From the NCBI GenBank assembly GCA_022827345.1, contig JAJDTB010000035.1, forward strand, positions 181,905 to 245,904: DNA of 64,000 nucleotides, written 5' to 3'. The translations under genes were made by a program, and so were the position numbers. Below, in pieces: positions 50,584 to 59,095 of the stretch (position 1 is the first letter of the stretch; every line of letters starts with the position of its first letter). Source of the stretch: Gemmatimonadota bacterium (GTDB taxonomy: Bacteria > Gemmatimonadota > Gemmatimonadetes > Longimicrobiales > Gaopeijiaceae). The notes under the pieces were generated by a model. The model was given only the letters and a program-made list of their open reading frames with translations, was not told the DNA's origin and made no database searches.

Positions 50584-52569
50584 TCAATTCGGAATCGTGA
50601 CCCGAATGGATCCGTTCGGATCGCTGACCTCTTCGCCTCCGATGACCACTTCGAGACCGCGGGCGTGGATACGGCCTGCCACGTTGGCGCAACCCGGGGT
50701 GCCTGGATTGCTGGAGTCAGTGCGCGCCCTGCCCAACTGCCCCACCGTGACCGGCTGCCATTCGCCGTGGATCAGTATCATTGCCCGCCGAATCGCTGCA
50801 CTGCGAACTTCGCGCGCAAGGCAGTGCTCCCCCCCCATCCAGATATCTTCCACGAACATGTGAAGCGAGTTCATGCGGGCGCGCCGGGCGAAACGCAAGG
50901 TGCCCACGAAGCGACGTTGGTCGGAGGCGAGGTCGGTCACATGGAGGGTCATCGCGCTGCCGCCGTTCATCTCCTCCTCCGTGACTTCGAAGCGGTAGGT
51001 GGACCCGACGCTCCACGGGTATTCGAGTTCGCAGGCCTGTCCGGTTCCCTCGCCCCCGAATGTCCTGCAGACGACACCTTCACCCCGCTCGACGAGTTGT
51101 GCGCCGCCGTAGCCCGGCGCGTCCCACACCGAAAACTGGAGTTGCCTATCGTAACGGTCGCCGGCGCGCTGCAGGCCGGTGTAACCCCCGTCCCATTGAA
51201 TGGCCGCGTAGTAGGTCCCTTGCGGCTCGGTAAGCGGCGTGATGTCGATCGAGTATCCTGCACTGGTACCGTCATGGTACATGTTGACATAGAGAGCCCC
51301 CGCCGGCCGGTTGGCCGATCCCGTTGACCGCGTCGGGATCTCGGTGGTCAGGGTCGACGCCGGATTCTCTACGGACAGTGATAGAAGTCCATTGCCTGGC
51401 CATCCAGCTACCCACGTGGCCGAAATGCGGCCGTCGGCAGAGGTCTCGCCCTCCGCCGGGAATACCCAGCCCGAGTTCCTGTCGGTAGTCCATTGGTAGC
51501 GTGCGTCCGCGACCGGCGAGCCTGCGGCATCCGTAACCGTCACGTAGATCGTGTCGCGGCCCTGCTTGCCCGCCTCCGAAGGGGCCAGGGACGGCGGGTC
51601 CAACGAGAGGCTCGTCAGGATCGCGATGGCCGTGGCTTCGAAGTCCGCCGACGCTCCGTCCGCCGTTGCCGTCAGGGTCTGTCCCCCGACAACCATCCCC
51701 AGCGTCCAGTTCGTCTGCGCGTGTCCCGAGTGGTCCGAGACCGCCGATGCCGGATCGGCGGCGCCATGTCGGTCATCGACGACAAAGTCCACTCGCGCCC
51801 CGGCAACCGGATGCTCGTTGTGGTCGACGAGACGAACTGTGAGCGGAACCGGGAGGGCGCGGCCTTGAGCACCCATCTGGTCGTCGCCTTCGACGATCCT
51901 CACGGTGTTGACTTCCTGGGCTACGGTCACCGCTGCATTTCCTGAGACCGATCCCGAGGTCGCCGTGATCGTGGTACTCCCGTTGGCCGCGGCCGTCACC
52001 AGCCCGGACGCGTCCACCGTTGCCACGGCGGCGTCGCTGGATTCCCACGAGAAGGTGACGCCCGCCACTGTCTGTCCGTTCGCGTCAAAGGCGTTGACCG
52101 CCAGCCGCACCGTGTCGCCCAGTGCCGCGATGGTGGCCTCCGCCGGCACCACCGCCACGGCGCTGACCTCCTGGGCCACAGTCACCGCTGCGCTTCCCGA
52201 CGCCGACCCCGCGGTCGCGGTGATCGTGGCACTCCCGTTGGCCACAGCCGTCACCAGCCCGGACGCGCTTACGGCCGCTGCGGCGCCGCTGCTCGCCCAG
52301 GCCACCGTGGCGCCCGCCATCACCTCACCTCTCTGGTCCCGCACTTCCGCGGAGAGCTGTACCGTCGCACCCAGTGCGGTCAGCTCAGCCGTGGCCGGGC
52401 TGACCGTGACGGTGGTCGGCTCAGGGAAATAGGGCCGAGGCTCCGTGGCACCGTCACCGCAGGCGTACACCCAGAGAGTGGCCGATAGCACGGCTGCTGT
52501 GATAAGGACCAGCCGTTGACGTCTCAATGTTCGGTAACCTTGGGTTCGGGTCAGCCGGGCCGGACACAC
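50584..52569 (-). CDS. Lipoprotein with Big_2/Ig-like repeats and DUF3472-like domain
   Basis: 661 residues. The signal ends in LWVYAC. Two Big_2-type Ig domains follow (about residues 50-130 and 135-215; SGLVTAVANGSATITATAG and SGLVTAAANGSTTITATSG), then one or two further Ig-like domains (VRLVDHNEHPVAGARVDFVV, IYVTVTDAAGSPVADARYQW), and a C-terminal beta-rich part resembling DUF3472 (GYSIDITPLTEPQGTYYAAI, YRFEVTEEEMNGGSAM). It lies 46 bp after the TolQ-like gene and is probably the last gene of that operon. The likely role is an extracytoplasmic structural or binding component. Confidence 0.75.
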   Translation of the reverse strand: MCPARLTRTQGYRTLRRQRLVLITAAVLSATLWVYACGDGATEPRPYFPEPTTVTVSPATAELTALGATVQLSAEVRDQRGEVMAGATVAWASSGAAAAVSASGLVTAVANGSATITATAGSASGSAAVTVAQEVSAVAVVPAEATIAALGDTVRLAVNAFDANGQTVAGVTFSWESSDAAVATVDASGLVTAAANGSTTITATSGSVSGNAAVTVAQEVNTVRIVEGDDQMGAQGRALPVPLTVRLVDHNEHPVAGARVDFVVDDRHGAADPASAVSDHSGHAQTNWTLGMVVGGQTLTATADGASADFEATAIAILTSLSLDPPSLAPSEAGKQGRDTIYVTVTDAAGSPVADARYQWTTDRNSGWVFPAEGETSADGRISATWVAGWPGNGLLSLSVENPASTLTTEIPTRSTGSANRPAGALYVNMYHDGTSAGYSIDITPLTEPQGTYYAAIQWDGGYTGLQRAGDRYDRQLQFSVWDAPGYGGAQLVERGEGVVCRTFGGEGTGQACELEYPWSVGSTYRFEVTEEEMNGGSAMTLHVTDLASDQRRFVGTLRFARRARMNSLHMFVEDIWMGGEHCLAREVRSAAIRRAMILIHGEWQPVTVGQLGRARTDSSNPGTPGCANVAGRIHARGLEVVIGGEEVSDPNGSIRVTIPN

Positions 52570-52615
52570 TCGCCGCAGCCCCGGACAGGTGTCACAGGCT
52601 CCGGGTCCTCGTCGC

Positions 52616-53455
52616 TCACCGCTCCTCCTGCAACCGATTCACGAAGTTCCTCAGGCAGTACTGCCCGATTCCGTTGAGGGCGCCTTCCTCGCGTTCCTGC
52701 AGGATGTGCATCACGAACATCAGAACGGCGGATTGCAGGAGGGCGAGCAGGGTGGTGTAGAACGCCACGCCGAGGTCGCCGGTGACCTGCTCCATCATCT
52801 CGGGACCGATGGACGCCTCGGTGAAGCTGGCGCCGGCGAACAACACGCCGGCCGTCCGCATTGCGAATGCGATCCCCAGGACGGTGCCGATGAAGCCCAG
52901 GGTCGGGATCAGCCAGATCACGTAGCGCAGCATGTTGTATCGCATCTCGATCTCGTGCTGGTACAGCTCGATCGAGAGTTCGATCGTCGAGGTGACCTGA
53001 CCGATCGATCCGCTGTTGCGGAACTGGAGGAGGGCGCCGGTCAGCAGGCGCTGCAGCAGGTGGCGGCTCTCGGGATCGGACTCGACCACGCGGTCGTAGA
53101 TCGGCGTGATGTCCTGTTGCCGCAGGACTGTCCGGTCGTCCTCGGGGAGCAATCCGAGGTGTAACTGTTCCCGTTCCCGAAGGCCCGCCAGGTGCCGCAC
53201 GAGGAGTTCGCCGGCGGCCATGCAGAACGCGAGCCACATGAGGTTCTGGATGGTGAACGGATACGGGAAGATGCGGGTGTTGCGGTCCAGGAGCAGCTCC
53301 GCGCCGACGCTGTCGTCGCCGGCGGGAAACACGTAGGAGAGCACGCCGATGAGCGCGATGCCGAGCAGGAGGGAACCGAATAGCGCGACCGCGCGGAAGG
53401 GAATGTGCTCGTCGCCCGCCGGTCGCCGGGACACGCCCTGCTCAGTCTTTGCCAT
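52616..53455 (-). CDS. MotA/TolQ/ExbB-type proton-channel-like protein
   Basis: ATG 53455 gives 279 residues with four predicted helices: ALFGSLLLGIALIGVLSYVF, FTIQNLMWLAFCMAAGELLV, YVIWLIPTLGFIGTVLGIAFAM and LGVAFYTTLLALLQSAVLMFVM. The third has the family signature P-x-LGFIGTVLG of MotA/TolQ/ExbB stator subunits, and a long cytoplasmic helical segment lies between helices 2 and 3. The start overlaps the end of the pseudokinase-LRR gene by 14 bp. The partner subunit is probably the vWA protein encoded at the head of the operon (57843-58850). Confidence 0.82.
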   Translation of the reverse strand: MAKTEQGVSRRPAGDEHIPFRAVALFGSLLLGIALIGVLSYVFPAGDDSVGAELLLDRNTRIFPYPFTIQNLMWLAFCMAAGELLVRHLAGLREREQLHLGLLPEDDRTVLRQQDITPIYDRVVESDPESRHLLQRLLTGALLQFRNSGSIGQVTSTIELSIELYQHEIEMRYNMLRYVIWLIPTLGFIGTVLGIAFAMRTAGVLFAGASFTEASIGPEMMEQVTGDLGVAFYTTLLALLQSAVLMFVMHILQEREEGALNGIGQYCLRNFVNRLQEER

Positions 53456-55436
53456 CGGGCGTTCGCGGACCGTCGCCGCGCTGTTCCACACACCTGGGCA
53501 GGGTCACGCCGTCCAGCTGGGGATTGATGTTGGACTCGAAACGGCTCAGCGCCTCCGGGATGCAGCCCGACAGGCGGTTGTGGTTGAGAGACAGGCGCCG
53601 GAGGTTGCCCAGATTGCCCAGTTCCGGCGGGATGTCGCCCGAGAGCTGGTTGCGGTCCAGGGACAACACCTCGAGCCGCTGCAGCCGGCCCAGATCGGGC
53701 GGAATGCGTCCGGCGACGCGGGTCTGCGACAGGTTCAGGCGGCGGAGGTTGCGCAGGTTGCCCAGTTCCCGCGGTATGCTGCCGCTGAGCGGGTTGCCCT
53801 GGAGGTACAGGTCCTCCAGCTGGGCCAGGGAACCGAGTGCGGCCGGTATCTCACCCGACAGACGGTTGCCCTGCAGGTAGAGGAACTGCAGCCCGCCCAG
53901 CGCCCCCAGCTCCGCGGGAATCCCGCCAGGTATCTGATTGTCGGCCAGATTCAGGTACTGCAACTGCTGCAAGAACCCGAGGGTCTCGGGAAGAGCGCCG
54001 CTCAGGCCCTTCCCGGGCAGGTCGATGCCCGTTACCGCGCCGCCCTCCAGCTGCACGCCGGTCCAGGCCGTCCAATTCCGGCTGCGGCTCCAGTCCAGCA
54101 GACCCATCGGGCCCGCGAGGTCTTCGGCGACGGCCAGGAGCACTTCGCTGTCTCCCTGCGCAAGCAGGAACCGGCGCCGGGCCTCGGCAAGGCGCTCCTC
54201 TTCGGCCTGCCTTTCGGCCTCCAGGCGGGCTTCTTCGGCCAGCCGCGCCTCTTCCGCCAGGCGGGTTTCTTCGGCCAGGCGTTCCTGCTCCAGACGGGCT
54301 TCTTCCGCCAGGCGCGCCTCCTCTGCCAAGCGCTCCTCTTCGGCCAGACGCTCCTGCTCCAGACGGGCTTCTTCCGCCAAACGCGCCTCTTCGGCCAGGC
54401 GGGCCTCTTCAGCCAGACGTTCCTCTTCCAGCCGCTCCGCCTCCAGGCGTTGCTCTTCCAGCTGACGCTCGAACGCGAGCCGCTGCTGCTCGGCGCGCTG
54501 GCGGGCTTCGGCCAGCTGCTGCTCCTGTGCGCGCTGCCTTTGGTCGGCCAGTCGCTGGGTCTCGGCCTGGCGTTCGGCCTCGAGACGCTGCGCCTCGGCC
54601 TCTTCCTCGGCTTCACGGCCCACGGCGAAGAGCGCTGCGAGGCTCTCGCGGTCGAGATAGCCCGTCTCTTCGATCCCCTGCGAGGCCTGCCACCGTCGCA
54701 GTCCCGCGCGGGCATCCGGCTCCAGCACGCCGTCCGCCTCCCCTTCGTAGTGGCCCTCGGCCGCGAGACCCCTCTCGACCATCTCGATCGTCTCGGAACT
54801 CAATTCCAGCCGGGCCTCGGTCGCCGCGGCGAGCTCCTCAGGCGTGAGGGCGCTGTTGCGCGCCACCGACACCAGGACGGTTACGCCGAGCGCGACGACC
54901 GCGATCCCCGCCGCGTAGAAGACGCGCCGCCGACCGACGCGGGCAGCCCTTGCGGCCGGCTTCTGCACGGCCACGCGCTCGGACCGTTCTCCGGATTCGC
55001 CGGACAGCATCTCCTGCCATCTGCCCAGATCCTGCGGCAGACCGGCCGACTCGATCCCCTCCTCGAGGTTCCGGCCCCTGACGTGCTCGGTGACCACATA
55101 CGCCGTGCCGTTGGCGTTGGCCACGCGGAGCACCTTTGCGACCTCGGGGTCATCCACCCTGGCCAGCATCCGCGCTCCCGCCAGAAACCGCTCCAGACCC
55201 CTGGAGTACGGCTTGGCCGACTCCGGCGAGCCGGGCCCCACCGTTCCGTCCGCGCGGCGCGAGCCCGAATCCCGAGGAAGGTACTCCGTGATCAGAACGC
55301 TGCGATCGATTGCGATCTCGCGGGCCAGGTAGGTGGTCGAGACATCGTCGCCCGCCACTACGCGCTCGATGCGGTACTCGTCCAGAAGGCGGCTTCCCGC
55401 CGGAAGGGCATCCGGGGATGGGTTGTGACTCATCAC
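53442..55436 (-). CDS. Pseudokinase N-lobe / TM / peptidoglycan-binding / coiled-coil / LRR chimera
   Basis: 664 residues. Residues ~15-128 match the N-lobe of bacterial Ser/Thr kinases (LLDEYRIERVV, RFLAGARMLARVDDPEVAKV, NGTAYVVTEHVRG), but the Gly-loop is degenerate and the VAIK lysine is Thr (SVLITEYLP). No C-lobe follows, so it cannot phosphorylate. A TM helix (FYAAGIAVVALGVTVLVSV, ~173-191) leads to a PG_binding_1 domain (~213-270; DGVLEPDARAGLRRWQ), a Glu/Arg/Leu coiled coil (~272-435) and plant-type leucine-rich repeats (~460-640; LSGEIPAALGSLAQL and similar). The coiled coil, PG-binding and LRR parts should be periplasmic. The start overlaps the upstream SH3 gene by four bases. Confidence 0.85.
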   Translation of the reverse strand: MMSHNPSPDALPAGSRLLDEYRIERVVAGDDVSTTYLAREIAIDRSVLITEYLPRDSGSRRADGTVGPGSPESAKPYSRGLERFLAGARMLARVDDPEVAKVLRVANANGTAYVVTEHVRGRNLEEGIESAGLPQDLGRWQEMLSGESGERSERVAVQKPAARAARVGRRRVFYAAGIAVVALGVTVLVSVARNSALTPEELAAATEARLELSSETIEMVERGLAAEGHYEGEADGVLEPDARAGLRRWQASQGIEETGYLDRESLAALFAVGREAEEEAEAQRLEAERQAETQRLADQRQRAQEQQLAEARQRAEQQRLAFERQLEEQRLEAERLEEERLAEEARLAEEARLAEEARLEQERLAEEERLAEEARLAEEARLEQERLAEETRLAEEARLAEEARLEAERQAEEERLAEARRRFLLAQGDSEVLLAVAEDLAGPMGLLDWSRSRNWTAWTGVQLEGGAVTGIDLPGKGLSGALPETLGFLQQLQYLNLADNQIPGGIPAELGALGGLQFLYLQGNRLSGEIPAALGSLAQLEDLYLQGNPLSGSIPRELGNLRNLRRLNLSQTRVAGRIPPDLGRLQRLEVLSLDRNQLSGDIPPELGNLGNLRRLSLNHNRLSGCIPEALSRFESNINPQLDGVTLPRCVEQRGDGPRTPDGKD
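54180..54640 (-). repeat. Degenerate tandem repeats encoding the coiled coil
   Basis: Imperfect 15-18 bp units encode runs of LAEEARLAEEARLEQERLAE. This is a coding low-complexity tract that can change length by slippage. It is not a non-coding satellite. Confidence 0.7.
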
Positions 55437-56512
55437 CAGCTCCAGGCGACACCGAAATGGGTCCGGGAATCGGTACGGCCAACGAAAAGGCGCGCGGGCG
55501 GCTCGGAGCCCGATTGCAGCGGCATCGAGAGTGCCGACATCCGCGACAGTTGCTCGATCTCACCCAACTTCTGCGAGGCCAGGACCCACTGGGCCACACC
55601 CCAGATACCGAGAACGCTTCCGGCACCGATAATCCACTGCCGGCCGGTCTCGGCATCGTCCCGCCGGTTGAGGGCGGACTGGAACTCCAATGCATCGTCG
55701 TACTCTTCGGGGTCCGGGACGCCGAAGTACGGAATCCACTCGACGGCCGCGAAGGCGCCGCCCGCCAGGATGGCACCCCAGACAACCTTCCTTCTGCCCA
55801 GTGAGCGGCTCAGCGTGGCCTCCGCATACTGCCGTTCGAGCGGCGCGGTGGTCGCCTCGGGGAAATCGCGTTCCAGCTGGGACCTCGCGCGCCGGCCGAG
55901 CACGTATTGACCGATCCCCCAGGCGGCCAGGGCTCCACCGCCGACAAGGGCCACGGTCTTGACGCTATTGGCGGTCTCCTCCCGGTCCTGGGCCTTCTGG
56001 TATGCGGCGTCGCTCTCGTACGACTCCCGCTCCTCGACCTCGAAGAAGAGCGATACGCTCAGGGTGGCGGTGGACGCGAGCGCCGCGCCCCGGACCATCT
56101 TGCCGACTCCCGCCGACTGGCTCTGCTTGGCGGCAGCATGCTGCTGCGGGACCCCGGGGATCGGCATCCCGCCGCCAGCCGCACCCGGGCGTGCAGCAGC
56201 CGACGATGGCTGCGCCCCCCCCTGGACCGAGACCTCGCTGGCCAGCACGTACCCGACCAGATCGTCCTCGCCGGGAGGGCCTGGAAGCGACACGGCCAGG
56301 TAGGGTCCGGACTCGCCGACCCACTCCAGCACGGTGCCCGCCGGCAGCGTGGCGATGGCCGGGCTCGCAGCATCGGGATCGAGCCTGAGGACGGTCTGGT
56401 TGGCCATGACCTCGACCTGCTGGGCCGAAGCCGGGTCGGCGGCGGCACCAGCGCCTAGGAACGATGTCCAGATCACGGCGTGAAACAGGACACTGCCGGC
56501 GTTCACCTTCAT
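55433..56512 (-). CDS. SH3-domain membrane protein, paralogue 2
   Basis: ATG 56512 (ggaggtgggtgaga upstream) gives 359 residues: a signal peptide (ending ADPASAQQ), a bacterial SH3 domain (about 33-95; VLRLDPDAASPAIATLPAG, VGYVLASEVSVQGG) and four membrane helices in two helical-hairpin modules. The second module contains YFGVPDPEEYDDALEFQSALNRRDDAETGRQ, matching the same module in the neighbouring paralogue. It ends in HFGVAWSW. SH3_3 domains often bind peptidoglycan. The module family is unknown to me. Confidence 0.72.
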   Translation of the reverse strand: MKVNAGSVLFHAVIWTSFLGAGAAADPASAQQVEVMANQTVLRLDPDAASPAIATLPAGTVLEWVGESGPYLAVSLPGPPGEDDLVGYVLASEVSVQGGAQPSSAAARPGAAGGGMPIPGVPQQHAAAKQSQSAGVGKMVRGAALASTATLSVSLFFEVEERESYESDAAYQKAQDREETANSVKTVALVGGGALAAWGIGQYVLGRRARSQLERDFPEATTAPLERQYAEATLSRSLGRRKVVWGAILAGGAFAAVEWIPYFGVPDPEEYDDALEFQSALNRRDDAETGRQWIIGAGSVLGIWGVAQWVLASQKLGEIEQLSRMSALSMPLQSGSEPPARLFVGRTDSRTHFGVAWSW

Positions 56513-56622
56513 TCTCACCCACCTCCACGACTCTTTCTGAAGACTCTTGTCGCTCTGAAGACCCATCGGGTCACTCATTCTTCTCGTGTTCCTGCCACTC
56601 CGGGCGCTTCCCCCGCACACGC

Positions 56623-57732
56623 TCACCATCTCCAATTCACCCCGAACTGCGTGCGCGCGCCCCGACGATTCGCGAACAGCTCGACGGGCGCTCCGGCAAC
56701 GAAGCGACCGGTCGGAACCGAGAGCGCGGACATCCTTGCGGTCGCCTCGATCTGGGACATCTTCCTGGCTCCGAGTACCCACTGCGTCGCCCCCCAGCCC
56801 CCCAGTCCGACGCCCAGTATGTTGGTCAGGGACCTGGCACTCTCCGCCTTGTCCCTCCGGTCCAGCGCGGCGTCGAAGTCCTCCGCATTGTCGAAGTCTT
56901 CCGGGTCGGGGACCCCGAAGTACGGAACCCACTCGACCGTCCCGTACGCGACCAGCGGGAGGAAGACGGCCCAGAAGACCTTTCGCCTTCCCGAAGAGCG
57001 CATCCTGAACGCGTCGCCGTACTGTACCTGGAGCGACGGTCCCGCCGTTCGCGGAAGTTCGAGCTCCAGGCTGCGCATGTTCCTCCATCCCATGGCGATC
57101 TGCGCTACCCCCCAGGCGCCGAGAGCCCCGCCCAGCGCCATGCCCACGCTCCTGCCTGTCTCGGCCGCACTGCGGCGGTCCAGCGCGCTCTGGTAGGAAT
57201 CGGCGTCGTCGTAGTCCTCGGCGACCGGTACCTGCAGCGGAGGAACGTACTCGAGCGCCGCATACGAGCCACCAGCCAGGACAAGACCCCAGATCACCTT
57301 GCCTACACCCGATGAACGACTTCTCCGCGCGTCCTCATACTGCTCCTGCAGGCTCGGGATGCCGATCAAGGGCCCGGGTCCCGCCGGTGGCATCGCCCCC
57401 GCGGGCGGCTCGATGCCCGGCACCGCGCCCACCAGCTCCACCTCGCTGGCCAGGACGTACCCGATCACGTCGTCCTGGCCGGGGTCTCCGGCGACCGACA
57501 CGGCATACCAGTCTCCCGACTCGCCGGTGTATTCCAGCAGCGTTCCCGAAGCCAGCTCCACGATGACCGGGCTCGTTGCGTTGGGATCCAGCCTGATCGC
57601 CGTCCCGTCGGCGATGATGCGCACCTGCTGGGCCCCGGCGTCGGCCGGCAGGAGCGATGCGGCGGCAAGCAGGATCAAGGCCACGGCCCTGATCGCGGCC
57701 GCGACGGGTTGGCCCTGGACGTGTTCAGGCAC
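56623..57732 (-). CDS. SH3-domain membrane protein, paralogue 1
   Basis: GTG 57732 with aaggaga seven bases upstream gives 369 residues. A signal peptide (AVALILLAAASLLPADAGAQQ) and an SH3 domain (IRLDPNATSPVIVELASG, IGYVLASEVELVG) are followed by two copies of a helical-hairpin module. Copy 1 has YDDADSYQSALDRRSAAETGR and copy 2 FDNAEDFDAALDRRDKAESAR between hydrophobic helices (VIWGLVLAGGSYAALEYV; VFWAVFLPLVAYGTVEWV). The C-terminus TQFGVNWRW resembles the paralogue. Probably located in the envelope with the stator-like subunits. Confidence 0.72.
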   Translation of the reverse strand: MPEHVQGQPVAAAIRAVALILLAAASLLPADAGAQQVRIIADGTAIRLDPNATSPVIVELASGTLLEYTGESGDWYAVSVAGDPGQDDVIGYVLASEVELVGAVPGIEPPAGAMPPAGPGPLIGIPSLQEQYEDARRSRSSGVGKVIWGLVLAGGSYAALEYVPPLQVPVAEDYDDADSYQSALDRRSAAETGRSVGMALGGALGAWGVAQIAMGWRNMRSLELELPRTAGPSLQVQYGDAFRMRSSGRRKVFWAVFLPLVAYGTVEWVPYFGVPDPEDFDNAEDFDAALDRRDKAESARSLTNILGVGLGGWGATQWVLGARKMSQIEATARMSALSVPTGRFVAGAPVELFANRRGARTQFGVNWRW

Positions 57733-57842
57733 TGTCGTTTCTCCTTCGGATTTCAAGGCGTGTCGGGGGAGTCCGTGCCGATGGCCGGCACGAGGATGCT
57801 CTTTGGTGTTCCGTTTCACTTCTCTGTCCCTTGCCGTCGGCG

Positions 57843-58850
57843 CTACAGCAGCGAGAGGAGGAGATTCACCGTCAGGGAGCCGCCGGCGTCGCGCACGAAC
57901 TCGCCCTGGCCCGCGCTCGCCACCCGCTGCAGAAACCTCTCCACCTCCAGGTCCGCGATGCCCTGCGTGTTGATGTAGACCGTCGAGACCCGGTGTCCGG
58001 GCATGCGGGCGATGGCCGCAGCGGTCGCGATCGTCCTCTCCACCTCTTCCGGATACGCCGGATTGTCCGTCACGAGCACGATGACCCTTCTCTCGGACTC
58101 CGGCCGCCACGGCATGCGGGCCGCGTCCGTCAGCGCCTGCAGAAACGCCTCCGGCGGATCGTTGTTGCCGCCGCGGCCAAGCCCCATGCGGACGGAAAGG
58201 TTGTTCACAAACCCGCGGAAGGCCGCCCGGTTCAGCGTCGGGCCGGATATCGTCCGCAGCGGAAAGGTCGTGGTCGGCCGCTCCCATTGGCGGTCCCCGA
58301 AAGCGACGAGACCGATCCCGAAACTGGGCGCCATCCGGCTGAGCAGGTCGCTGAGCTGTCCGACCTCGGCCTTGAGGGCGGCGACCTGGCGCGTCATGCT
58401 GCTCGTGACATCCAGCGCGATCACCAGATCCACATGCGGCAACTGGTAGCTGCCCGTACTCGGTCTCGGGCCGGGAGCGGGATCGGGGCACGGGACCGGG
58501 GCGGGAACGGCGGGGCACACGGGGCAGGCCGCGGGCTCGGGCTCGGGTGCCGGTGGGGCGACCGGAACCGGAACGGTGGCCGGCTGGGGCGTGGGCGCGG
58601 GAGGACTGGGTGCGGGGCACGCGACCGGTGTCGGCAACGTGGGGAAGCTCGGACACACAGGGCAGACGATCGGTTCCGGCGGCGGTATTTCCGCGAGCAG
58701 CGGGACCGGCTCCGCCGGGTCCGACCGCGACGTGTCGGCGATGAGAGGAAAGATGATGATCGAAATCAGGATGAATGCGCCGAGGGCGGAGGCGAACAGG
58801 TCCAAGGACGCCATGCCGAAGAGCGTGAGTTCCCGATTTCGTCTCTTCAT
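57843..58850 (-). CDS. vWA-domain protein with TolR/ExbD-like N-terminal helix
   Basis: 335 residues. The single N-terminal helix (LFGMASLDLFASALGAFILI, then SIIIFPLI) carries Asp17 near its start, as do the ion-binding helices of TolR/ExbD/MotB subunits. A long Pro-rich linker with two CPVCP motifs and further cysteines follows (about 60-130), then a vWA domain (140-335) with the MIDAS-like DVTSSM (Asp147), GIGLVAFGDRQW and VIVLVTDNP. It heads the operon and is the natural partner for the TolQ/MotA-like protein encoded at its distal end, with vWA replacing the usual peptidoglycan-binding domain. Confidence 0.8.
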   Translation of the reverse strand: MKRRNRELTLFGMASLDLFASALGAFILISIIIFPLIADTSRSDPAEPVPLLAEIPPPEPIVCPVCPSFPTLPTPVACPAPSPPAPTPQPATVPVPVAPPAPEPEPAACPVCPAVPAPVPCPDPAPGPRPSTGSYQLPHVDLVIALDVTSSMTRQVAALKAEVGQLSDLLSRMAPSFGIGLVAFGDRQWERPTTTFPLRTISGPTLNRAAFRGFVNNLSVRMGLGRGGNNDPPEAFLQALTDAARMPWRPESERRVIVLVTDNPAYPEEVERTIATAAAIARMPGHRVSTVYINTQGIADLEVERFLQRVASAGQGEFVRDAGGSLTVNLLLSLL

Positions 58851-58865
58851 GTCAAGCCGGCTTAA

Positions 58866-58888
58866 TCAAAAAGAACCCCACTGTGGGG
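58866..58888 (-). terminator. Rho-independent terminator after the propeller lipoprotein gene
   Basis: On the minus strand a perfect CCCCAC/GTGGGG inverted repeat (58876-58888) is followed by a T-rich tract (TTCTTTTT). It ends transcription of the 59096 gene and separates it from the vWA operon. Confidence 0.65.
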
Positions 58889-59095
58889 GCCCGGTCTAAT
58901 GGTCCCGGCGATCCGCATTCCCAGGAAGCACACAGGGGCCCGCCGGGGCAACAAGATAGAGATTCCCAACGGCTCTTGCAAGGTGCTTTTGCACTTGGAA
59001 ACCGGGTCGGAGGGCACCGCCAGTGCGATTCGCCCGAGCATGCTCGCAAAACAGTAGACCCGGACTCGTTCGAGGGCGACGAGACCGCGCGCCAC

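Noticed and set aside
53349..55910. 853-codon plus-strand frame rich in Phe/Gln/Gly repeats
   Set aside because: Mirror image of the coiled-coil/LRR coding sequence on the minus strand.
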